Assembly (NCBI GenBank): GCA_945910005.1
Contig: OX246743.1
Coordinates: forward strand, 12,382,587 to 12,446,586
Direction of reading: 5' to 3'
Length of the DNA stretch: 64,000 nt
From: Isoperla grammatica
Taxonomy: Eukaryota > Arthropoda > Insecta > Plecoptera > Perlodidae
The position numbers and the translations under genes are program-made. The notes below the pieces were generated by a model. It made no database searches. It was not told where the DNA came from and saw only the letters and a list, made by a program, of their open reading frames with translations. Shown here piece after piece: positions 8,463-20,400 of the stretch; the stretch's first letter is position 1, and each line of letters opens with the position of its first letter.

Positions 8463-11400
8463 AAAACGCCTAACAATCTCCCCAATGTGGCTCTCGTCAC
8501 ACCGTCATACTTGCGGCCCTCTTTGCAATCAAAACGCCTAACAATCTCCCCAATGTGGCTCTCGTCTTACCTTCATACTTGCGGCCCTCTTTTTAATCCA
8601 AGCGCCTAACAATCTCCCCGATGTGGCTCTCGTCACTCCACCATACTTGCGGCCCTCTTTGCAATCCAAGCGCCTAACAATCTCGCCACTTCGCCATTCT
8701 TGCGGCCCTCTTTTTAATCCAAGCGTCTAACAATCTCCCCAATGTGGCTCTCGTCACTCCACCATACTTGCGGCCCTCTTTGCAATCAAAACGCCTTACA
8801 ATCTCCCCAATGTGGCTCTCGGCACTCCACCATACTTGCGGCCCTCTTTACAATCCAAGTGCCTTAAATCTCCCCAATAGGGCTCTCGCCACTCCGCCAT
8901 ACTTGCGGCCCTCTTTTGCAATCCACGCGCCTAACAATCTCCCCAATGTCTCTCTCGTCACTCCACCATACTTGCGGCCCTCTTTGCAATCCAAGCGCCT
9001 TACAAACTCCTTAATGTGGACCTCGTCACTCCGTCATACTTGCGGCCCTATTTGCAATCAAAACGCCTAACAATTTCCCCAATGTGGCTCTCGTCACACC
9101 GTCATTCTTGCGGCCCTCTTTGCAATCCAAGCGCCTAACAATCTCCCCAATGTGGCTCTCGTCACACTGTCATTCTTGCGGCCCTCTTTGCAATCCAAGC
9201 GCCTAACAATCTCCCCAATACGGCTCTGGTCACACCGTTAAACTTGCGGCCCTTATGCAATCCAAGCGCCTAACAATCTCCCCAATGTGGCTCTCGTCAC
9301 TCCACCATACTTGCGGCCCTCTTTGCAATCGAAGTGCCTCATTTCTCCCTAATGTGGCTCTCGCCACTCCGCCATACTTGCGGCCCTCTTTGCAATCCAA
9401 GCGCCTAACAATCTCCCTAATGTGGCTCTCGCAACTCCGTCATACTTGCGGCCCTCTTTGCAATCCAAGCGCCTAACAATCTCCCCAATGTGGCTCTCGT
9501 CACCCCACTATACTTGCAGCCCTCTTTGCAATCCAAGCGCCTAACAAACTCCCCAATGTGGCTCTCATCACTCCGTCATACTTGCGGCCCTCTTTGCAAT
9601 CCAAGCGCCTAGCAAACTCCCCAATGCTGCTCTCGTCTTCCGTCATACTTGCGGCCCTCTTTGCAATCAAAACGCATAGCATTTCCCCAATGTGGCTCTC
9701 GGCACTCCGTCATACTTGCGGCCCTCTTTGCAATCCAAGAGCCTCACAATCTCCCCAAGGTGGCACTTTCACTCCGTCAATCTTGCGGCCCTCTTTGCAA
9801 TCCAAGCGTTTTACAATCTCCCCAAGGTGGCACTTTCACTCCGTCACTCTTGCGGCCCTCTTTGCAATCCAAGCGCCTTACAATCTCCCCAATGTGGCAA
9901 TCGTCACACCGCCATACTCGCGGCCCTCTTTGCAATCAGAGCGCCTAACAATCGCCTTACAATCTCCCCAATGTGGCTCTCGGCACTCCACCATACTTGC
10001 GGCCCTCTTTGCAATCCAAGCGCCTAACAAACTCCCCAATATGGCTCTCGTCACTCCACCATACGTGCGGCCCTCTTTGCAATCAAGACGCCTAACAATC
10101 TCCCCAATGTGGCTCTCGGCACTCCACCATACTTGCGGCCCCCTTTGCAATCCAAGTGCCTAACATCTCCCCAATGTGGCTCTCGCCACTCCGCCATACT
10201 TGCGGCCCTCTTTGCAATCCAAGCGCCTTACAATCTCCCCAATATGGCTCTTGGCACTCCACCATACTTGCGGCCCTCTTTGCAATCAAAACGCCTAACA
10301 ATCTCCCCAATGTGGCTCTCGGCACTCCACCATACTTGCGGTCCTCTTTGCAATCCAAGTGTCTAACATCTCCCCAATGTGGCTCTCGCCACTCCGCCAT
10401 ACTCGCGGCCCTCTTTTGCAATCCAAGCGCCTTACAATCTCCCCAATGTGTCTCTATTCACTCCACAATACTTGCGGCCCTCTTTGCAATCAGAGCGCCT
10501 AATTATCTCCCCGATGCGGCTCTCGCCACTCCGTCATACTTGCGGCCCTCTTTGCAATCAAAGCGCCTAACAATCTCCCCAGTGGGGCTCTCACCACTCC
10601 GTCATTTTTGCGGCCCTCTTTTCAATCGAAGCGTCTAACAATCTCCCCAGTGTTGCTCTCGCCACTCCGTCATACTTGCGGCCCTCTTTGCAATCCAAGC
10701 GCCTTACAATCTCCCCAATGTGGCTCTCGTCACTCCACCATACCTGCGGCCCTCTTTGCAATCCAAGCGCCTTAAAAACTCCCCAATGTGGCTCTCGTCA
10801 TTCCGTCATACTTGCAGCCCTCTTTGCAATCCAAGCGCCTTACAAACTCCCCAATGTGGCTCTCGTCACTCCGTCATACTTGCGGCCCTCTTTGCAATCC
10901 AAGCGCCTAACAATCTCCCCAATGTGGCTCTCACCACTCCACCATACTTGCGGCCCTCTTTGCAATCCAAGTGCCTAACATCTCCCTAATGTGGCTCTCG
11001 CCACTTCGCCATACTTGCGGCCCTCTTTGCAATCCAAGCGCCTAACAATCTCCCCAGTGGGGCTCTCACCACTCCGTCATACTTGCGGCCCTCTTTTCAA
11101 TCCAAGCGTCTAACAATCTCCCCAGTGTTGCTCTCGCCACTCCGTCATACTTGCGGCCCTCTTTGCAATCCAAGCGCTTAACAATCTCTTCAATGTGGCT
11201 CTTGTCACTCCACCATACCTGCGGCCCTCTTTGCAATCCAAGCGCCTTACAAACTCCCCAATGTGGCTCTCGTCACTCCGTCATACTTGCGGCCCTCTTT
11301 GCAATCCAAGCGCCTTACAAACTCCCCAATGTGGCTCTCGTCACTCCGTCTAATTGCGGCCCTCTTTGCAATCCAAGCGCCTAACAATCTCTCCAATGTG

Positions 11401-13822
11401 GCTCTCGCCACTCCGTCATACTTGCGGCCCTCTTTGCAATCAAAACGCCTAACAATCTCCCCAATGTGGCTCTCGGCACTCCACCATACTTGCGGCCCTC
11501 TTTACAATCCAAGTGCCTTAAATCTCCCCAATGTGGCTCTCGCCACTCCGCCATACTTGCGGCTCTCTTTTGCAATCCAAGCGCCTAACAATCTCCCCAA
11601 TGTCTCTCTCGTCACTCCACCATACTTGCGGCCCTCTTTGCAATCCAAGCGCCTTACAAACTCCCCAATGTGGATCTCGTCACTCCGTCATACTTGCGGC
11701 CCTATTTGCAATCAAAACGCCTAACAATTTCCCCAATGTGGCTCTCGTCACACCGTCATTCTTGCGGCCCTCTTTGCAATCCAAGCGCCTAACAATCTCC
11801 CCAATGTGGCTCTTGTCACACCGTCATTCTTGCGGCCCTCTTTGCAATCCAAGCGCCTAACAATCTCCCCAATACGGCTCTGGTCACACCGTTAAACTTG
11901 CGGCCCTATTTGCAATCCAAGCGCCTAACAATCTCCCCAATGTGGCTCTCGTCACTCCACCATACTTGCGGCCCTCTGCAATCGAAGTGCCTCATTTCTC
12001 CCTAATGTGGCTCTCGCCACTCCGCCATACTCGCGGCCCTGTTTTGCAATCCAAGCGCCTAACAATCTCCCCAATGTGTCTCTATTCACTCCACAATACT
12101 TGCGGCCCTCTTTGCAATCAGAGCGCCTAATTATCTCCCCGATGCGGCTCTCGCCACTCCGTCATAATTGCGGCCCTCTTTGCAATCAAAGCGCCTTACA
12201 ATCTCCCCAGTGGGGCTCTCACCACTCCGTCATACTTGCGGCCCTCTTTTCAATCCAAGCGTCTAACAATCTCCCCAGTGTTGCTCTCGCCACTCCGTCA
12301 CTCTTGCGGCCCTCTTTGCAATCCAAGCGCCTAACAATCTCTCCAATGTGGCTCTCGTCACTCCGTCATACTTGCGGCCCTCTTTGCAATCACAGCGCCT
12401 TACAATCTCCCAAATGTGGCTCTCGTCACACCGCCATACTCGCGGCCCTCTTTGCAATCCAAGCACCTTACAATCTCCCTAATGTGGCTCTCGCCACTCC
12501 GTCATACTTGCGGCCCTTTTTGCAATCCAAGCGCCTAACAATCTCCCCAATGTGGCTCTCGTCACTCTACCATACTTGCGGCCCTCTATGCAATCAAAAC
12601 GCCTAACAATCCCCCCAATGTGGCTCTCGTCACACCGTCATACTTGCGGCCCTCTTTGCAATCCAAGTGCCTTACAAACTCCTCAATGTGGATCTCGTCA
12701 CTCCGTCATACTTGCGGCCCTATTTGCAATCAAAACGCCTAATAATTTCCCCAATGTGGCTCTCGTCACACCGTCATTCTTGCGGCCCTCTTTGCAATCC
12801 AAGCGCCTAACAATCTCCCCAATGTGGCTCTCGTCACACCGTCATTCTTGCGGCCCTCTTTGCAATCCAAGCGCCTAACAATCTCCCCAATACGGCTCTG
12901 GTCACACCGTTAAACTTGCGGCCCTTATGCAATCCAAGCGCCTAACAATCTCCCCAATGTGGCTCTCGTCACTCCACCATACTTGCGGCCCTCTTTGCAA
13001 TCGAAGTGCCTCATTTCTCCCTAATGTGGCTCTCGCCACTCCGCCATACTTGCGGCCCTCTTTGCAATCCAAGCGCCTAACAATCTCCCCAATGTGGCTC
13101 CCGTCATTCGGTCATACTTGCGGCCCTCTTTGCAATCCAAGCGCCTTAAAATCTCTCCAATGTGGCTCTCGTCACTCCGCCATACTTGCGGCCTTCTTTG
13201 CAATCCAAGCGCCTTACAATCTCTCCAATGTGGCTCTCGTCACACCGCCATACTTGCAACCCTCTTTGCAATCAGAGCGCCTTACAATCGCCTTACAATC
13301 TCCCCAATGTGGCACTTTCACTCCGTCACTCTTGCGGCCCTCTTTGCAATCCAAGCGCCTAACAATCTCTCCAATGTGGCTCTCGTCACTCCGTCATACT
13401 TGCGGCCCTCTTTGCAATCCAAGCGCCTTACAATCTCTCCAATGTGGCTCTCGTCACACCGCCATACTTGCGGCCCTCTTTGCAATAAGAGCGCCTAACA
13501 ATCGCCTTACAATCTCCCCAATGTGGCACTTTCACTCCGTCACTCTTGCGGCCCTCTTTGCGATCCAAGCGCCTAACAATCTCCCCAATGTGGCTCTCGT
13601 CACACCGCCATACTTGCGGCCCTCTTTGCAATCAAAACGCCTAACAATCTCCCCAATGTGGGCTCTCGCCACGTTGCCATTCTTGCGGCCCTCTTTGCAA
13701 TCCAAGCGCCTTACAATCTCCCCAATATGGCTCTTGTCACTCCACCATACTTGCGGCCCTCTTTGCAATCAAAACGCCTAACAATCTCCCCAATGTGGCT
13801 CTCGTCACACCTTCATATATGC
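8463..13822 (+). repeat. 68-bp satellite, block 3
   Basis: About 79 monomers. The first 480 bp repeat 2242-2720, including a private GCCTTAAATCTCCCCAATAGG variant. About 9,700-11,927 matches 41,562-43,789 (offset 31,862). From about 11,066 it begins the 9.4-kb unit repeated at about 20,470. A 53-bp deleted monomer lies at about 8675-8730. The 67-bp GGCACTTTCACTCCGTCA variant occurs near 9763, 9830 and several later sites, often beside the expanded monomer. Confidence 0.97.
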
Positions 13823-14493
13823 GATCAGATCATATTCTTGGATATTTTTTAAATCTAATGAAAGCCTTTTTTTGGAAATCTATCTATATTTGGAGTTACA
13901 ATTACACTAAGAATGAATAGAGATACAATGAGATTCATACCTGCATACATTGAGAGCAGTGTGTTATTTACCAGTGTAAGCGAGGCAATTTCTATCGGCT
14001 GGCACGGCGTACGCAGTAACGTCGTAGCTTCGAATACTTGAGGTCTGGGGTTCAAAACCCATTACCCCCAATTTTTTTTTTCCACCTATTTCACACATTT
14101 ATATCATTTATATCTCAATTTGCGGCGGTTTTATTATCAGATCGTATTCTCATGGATATTTTTTAAATCCAATGAAACCTTCTGTTCGTAAATCCATATA
14201 TGTTTCGTTACATGCATTAATTGAGAGCCGTGTGTTATCTATACCAGTCTAAGCGATCCAACTTCCATCGTGAGGCATGGCGTACGCGGTAGCGTCGTGG
14301 ACTAGTGTTTTAGAGGTCCGGGGTTCGAGACCCGTTACCACCACGATTTTTTTCTTCCATATTCAGAGCAGCAAAGTTGAGAAGGGTTTACTAAGAGGAA
14401 ATTATTTTTTCAAGCGCTCGTAGCTAAAAAACGTGTGGTTCAAATTTGTTTCTGTATTTTTTTTATTTTTTTTGCGTTAATTATCTTGACAAT
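13823..14493 (+). repeat. tRNA-related double-module spacer, copy 4
   Basis: A 671-bp copy. Head A: A-box-like 14005-14016, B box 14049-14059. Head B: A box 14278-14289, B box 14322-14332, anticodon position AGT. Private changes shared only with copy 5 are CATATATGCG at the left junction and AAATCTAATGAAAGCC with a longer T-run in the module A leader. It shares TAAGAGGAAATT with copies 5, 7, 8 and 12. Confidence 0.95.
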
Positions 14494-17400
14494 AAAACGC
14501 CTAACAATCTCCCCAATGTGGCTCTCGTCACACCGTCATACTTGCGGCCCTCTTTGCAATCAAAACGCCAAACAATCTCCCCAATGTGGCTCTCGTCACT
14601 TCTTCATACTTGCGGCCCTCTTTTTAATCCAAGCGCCTAACAATCTCCCCGATGTGGCTCTCGTCACTCCGCCATACTTGCGGCCCTCTTTGCAATCCAA
14701 GCGCCTTACAATCTCCCCAATATGGCTCTCGGCACTCCACCATACTTGCGGCCCTCTTTGCAATCAAAACGCCTAACAATCTCCCCAATGTGGCGCTCGG
14801 CACTCCACCATACTTGCGGCCCTCTTTGCAATCCAAGTGCCTTACATCTCCCCAATGTGGCTCTCGGCACTCCCCCATACTTGCGGCCCTCTTTGCAATC
14901 CAAGTGCCTTACATCTCCCCAATGTGGCTCTCGCCACTCCGTCATACTTGCGGCCCTCTTTGCAATCCAAGCGCCTTACAAACTCCCCAATGTTGCTCTC
15001 GTCACTCCGTCATACTTGCGGCCCTCTTTGCAATCCAAGCGCCTAACAAACTCCCCAATGTGGCTCTCGTCACCCCGTCATACTTGCGGCCCTCTTTGCA
15101 ATCCAAGCGCCTAACAATCTTCCCAATGTGGCTCTCATCACTTTACCATACTTGCGGCCCTCTTTGCCATCCAAGCGCCTAACAATCTCCCCAATGTGGC
15201 TCTCGTCACTCGGTCATACTTGCGGCCCTCTTTGCAATCCAAGCGCCTTACAATCTCCCCAATGTGGCTCTCGTCACACCGCCATACTTGCGGCCCTCTT
15301 TGCAATCCAAGCGCTTAACAATCTCCCCAGTGTTGCTCTCGTCATTTCGTTAGACTTGCGGCCCTCTTTGCAATCCAAGCGCCTTACAATCTCCCCAATG
15401 TGGCTCTCGTCACACCGTCATACTTGCGGCCCTCTTTGCAATCCAAGAGCCTCACAATCTCCCCAAGGTGGCACTTTCACTCCGTCACTCTTGCGGCCCT
15501 CTTTGCAATCCAAGCGCCTTACAATCTCCCCAAGGTGGCACTTTCACTCCGTCACTCTTGCGGCCCTCTTTGCAATCCAAGCGCCTTACAATCTCCCCAA
15601 TGTGGCAATCGTCACACCGCCATACTCGCGGCCCTCTTTGCAATCAGAGCGCCTTACAATCGCCTTACAATCTCCCCAATGTGGCTCTCGGCACTCCACC
15701 ATACTTGCGGCCCTCTTTGCAATCCAAGCGCCTTACAATCTCCCCAATATGGCTCTCGTCACTCCACCATACGTGCGGCCCTCTTTGCAATCAAGACGCC
15801 TAACAATCTCCCCAATGTGGCTCTCGGCACTCCACCATACTTGCGGCCCCCTTTGCAATCCAAGTGCCTAACATCTCCCCAATGTGGCTCTCGCCACTCC
15901 GCCATACTTGCGGCCCTCTTTGCAATCCAAGCGCCTAACATCTCCCCAATGTGGCTCTCGCCACTCCGCCATACTCGCGGCCCTCTTTTGCAATCCAAGC
16001 GCCTTACAATCTCCCCAATGTGTCTCTATTCACTCCACAATACTTGCGGCCCTCTTTGCAATCAGAGCGCCTAATTATCTCCCCGATGCGGTTCTCGCCA
16101 CTCCGTTATACTTGCGGCCCTCTTTGCAATCAAAGCGCCTAACAATCTCCCCAGTGGGGCTCTCACCACTCCGTCATACTTGCGGCCCTCTTTTCAATCC
16201 AAGCGTCTTACAATCTCCCCAGTGTTGCTCTCGCCACTCCGTCATACTGGCGGCCCTCTTTGCAATCCAAGCGCCTTACAATCTCCCCAATGTGGCTCTC
16301 GTCACTCCACCATACCTGCGGCCCTCTTTGCAATCCAAGCGCCTTACAAACTCCCCAATGTGGCTCTCGTCACTCCGTCATACTTGCGGCCCTTTTTGCA
16401 ATCCAAGCGCCTAACAATCTCCCCAATGTGGCTCTCACCACTCCACCATACTTGCGGCCCTCTTTGCAATCCAAGTGCCTAACATCTCCCTTATGTGGCT
16501 CTCGCCACTTCGCCATACTTGCGGCCCTCTTTGCAATCCAAGCGCCTTACAATCTCCCCAGTGGGGCTCTCACCACTCCGTCATACTTGCGGCCCTCTTT
16601 TCAATCCAAGCGTCTAACAATCTCCCCAGTGTTGCTCTCGCCACTCCGTCATACTTGCGGCCCTCTTTGCAATCCAAGCGCCTAACAATCTCTTCAATGT
16701 GGCTCTCGTCACTCCACCATACCTGCGGCCCTCTTTGCAATCCAAGCGCCTTACAAACTCCCCAATTTGGCTCTCGTCACTCCGTCATACTTGCGGCCCT
16801 CTTTGCAATCCAAGCGCCTAACAATCTCTCCAATGTAGCTCTCGCCACTCCGTCATACTTGCGGCCCTCTTTGCAATCAAAACGCCTAACAATCTCCCCA
16901 ATGTGACTCTCGGCACTCCACCATACTTGCGGCCCTCTTTACAATCCAAGTGCCTTCAATCTCCCCAATGTGGCTCTCGCCACTCCGCCATACTTGCGGC
17001 CCTCTTTTGCAATCTAAGCGCCTAACAATCTCCCCAATGTCTCTCTCGTCACTCTACCATACTTGCGGCCCTCTTTGCAATCCAAGCGCCTTACAAACTC
17101 CCCAATGTGGATCTCGTCACTCCGTCATACTTGCGGCCCTATTTGCAATCAAAACGCCTAACAATTTCCCCAATGTGGCTCTCGTCACACCGTTATTCTT
17201 GCGGCCCTCTTTGCAATCCAAGCGCCTAACAATCTCCCCAATGTGGCTCTCGTCACACCGTCATTCTTGCGGCCCTCTTTGAAATCCAAGCGCCTAACAA
17301 TCTCCCCAATACGGCTCTGGTCACACCGTTAAACTTGCGGCCCTATTTGCAATCCAAGCGCTTAACAATCTCCCCAATGTGGCTCTCGTCACTCCACCAT

Positions 17401-20400
17401 ACTTGCGGCCCTCTTTGCAACCCAAGCGCCTAAAAATCTCCCCAATATGGCTCTCGTCACACCGTTAAACTTGCGGCCCTATTTGCAATCCAAGCGCCTA
17501 ACAATCACCCCAATGTGGCTCCCGTCACTCGGTCATACTTGCGGCCCTTTTTGCAATCCAAGCGCCTTACAATCTCCCCAATGTGGCTCTCGTCACACCG
17601 CCATACTTGCGGCCCTCTTTGCAATCCAAGCGCCTAACAATCTCTCCAACGTGGCTCTCGTCACTCCGTCATACTTGCGGCCCTCTTTGCAATCCAAGCG
17701 CCTTACAATCTCTCCAATGTGGCTCTCGTCACACCGCCACACTTGCGGCCCTCTTTGCAATCAGAGCGCCTAACAATCGCCTTACAATCTCCCCAATGTG
17801 GCACTTTCACTCCGTCACTCTTGCGGCCCTCTTTGCAATCTAAGCGCCAAACAATCTCTCCAATGTGGCTCTCGTCACTCCGTCATACTTGCGGCCCTCT
17901 TTGCAATCCAAGCGCCTTACAATCTCTCCAATGTGGCTCTCGTCACACCGCCATACTTGCGGCCCTCTTTGCAATCAGAGCGCCTAACAATCGCCTTACA
18001 ATCTCCCCAATGTGGCACTTTCACTCCGCCACTCTTGCGGCCCTCTTTGCAATCCAAGCGCCTAACAATCTCTCCAATGTGGCTCTCGTCACTCCGTCAT
18101 ACTTGCGGCCCTCTTTGCAATCCAAGCGCCTTACAATCTCCCAAATGTGGCTCTCGTCACACCGCCATACTCGCGGCCCTCTTTGCAATCCAAGCACCTA
18201 ACAATCTCCCCAATGTGGCTCTCGTCACTCTACCATACTTGCGGCCCTCTATGCAATCAAAACGCCTAACCATCCCCCCAATGTGGCTTTCGTCACACCG
18301 TCATACTTGCGGCCCTCTTTGCAATCCAAGCGCCTTACAATCTCCCCAATGTGGCTCCCGTCACTCGGTCATACTTGCGGCCCTCTTTGAAATCCAAGCG
18401 CCTTACAATCTCCTCAATGTGGCTCTCGTCACACCGCCATACTTGCGGCCCTCTTTGCAATCCAAGCGTATTACAATCTCCCCAATGTGGCTCTCGTCAC
18501 ACCGCCATACTTGCGGCCCTCTTTGCAATCCAAGCGCCTTACAATCTCCCCAATGTGGCTCTCGTCACACCGCTATACTTGCGGCCCTCTTTGCAATCCA
18601 AGCGCCTAACAATCTCCCCAATACGGCTCTAGTCACACCGTTAAACTTGCGGCCCTTATGCAATCCAAGCGCCTAACAATCTCCCCAATGTGGCTCTCGT
18701 CACTCCACCATACTTGCGGCCCTCTTTGCAATCGAAGTGCCTCATTTCTCCCTAATGTGGCTCTCGCCACTCCGCCATACTTGCGGCCCTCTTTGCAATC
18801 CAAGCGCCTAACAATCTCCCTAATGTGGCTCTCGCCACTCCGTCATACTTGCGGCCCTCTTTGCAATCCAAGCGCCTAAAAATCTCCCCAATGTGGCTCT
18901 CGTCACCCCACTATACTTGCGGCCCTCTTTGCAATCCAAGCGCCTAACAAACTCCCCAATGTGGCTCTCATCACTCCGTCATACTTGCGGCCCTCTTAAT
19001 AATCCAAGCGCCTTACAATCTCGCCACTTCGCCATTCTTGCGGCCCTCTTTTTAATCCAAGCGTCTTACAATCTCCCCAATGTGGCTCTCGTCACTCCAC
19101 CATACTTGCGGCCCTCTTTGCAATCAAAACGCCTAACAATCTCCCCAATGTGGCTCTCGGCACTCCACTATACTTGCGGCCCTCTTTACAATCCAAGTGC
19201 CTTAAATCTCCCCAATGTGGCTCTCGCCACTCCGCCATACTTGCGGCCCTCTTTTGCAATCTAAGCGCCTAACAATCTCCCCAATGTCTCTCTCGTCACT
19301 CCACCACACTCGCGGCCCTCTTTGCAATCAGAGCGCCTTATTATCTCCCCGATGCGGCTCTCGCCACTCCGTCATACTTGCGGCCCTCTTTGCAATCCAA
19401 GCGCCTAACAATCTCTCCAATGTGGCTCTCGTCACACCGTCATTCTTGCGGCCCTCTTTGCAATCCAAGCGCCTAACAATCTCCCCAATGTGGCTCTCGT
19501 CACACCGTCATACTTGCGGCCCTATTTGCAATCAAAACGCCTAACAATCTCCCCAATGTGGCTCTCGTCACACCGTCATTCTTGCGGCCCTCTTTGCAAT
19601 CCAAGCGCCTAACAATCTCCCCAATGTGGCTCTCGTCACACCGTCATTCTTGCGGCCCTCTTTGCAATCCAAGCGCCTACAAATCTCCCCAATATGGCTC
19701 TCGTCACACCGTTAAACTTGCGGCCCTATTTGCAATCCAAGCGCCTAACAATCACCCCAATGTGGCTCCTGTCACTCGGTCATACTTGCGGCCCTCTTTG
19801 CAATCCAAGCGCCTTACAATCTCCCCAATGTGGCTCTCGTCACACCTCCATACTTGCGGCCCTCTTTGCAATCCAAGCGCCTAACAATCTCTCCAATGTG
19901 GCTCTCGTCACTCCGTCATACTTGCGGCCCTCTTTGCAATCCAAGCGCCTTACAATCTCTCCAATGTGGCTCTCGTCACACCGCCACACTTGCGGCCCTC
20001 TTTGCAATCAGAGCGCCTAACAATCGCCTTACAATCTCCCCAATGTGGCACTTTCACTCCGTCACTCTTGCGGCCCTCTTTGCAATCCAAGCGCCAAACA
20101 ATCTCTCCAATGTGGCTCTCGTCACTCCGTTATACTTGCGGCCCTCTTTGCAATCCAAACGCCTTACAATCTCTCCAATGTGGCTCTCGTCACACCGCCA
20201 TACTTGCGGCCCTCTTTGCAATCAGAGCGCCTAACAATCGCCTTACAATCTCCCCAATGTGGCACTTTCACTCCGCCACTCTTGCGGCCCTCTTTGCAAT
20301 CCAAGCGCCTAACAATCTCTCCAATGTGGCTCTCGTCACTCCGTCATACTTGCGGCCCTCTTTGCAATCCAAGCGCCTTACAATCTCCCAAATGTGGCTC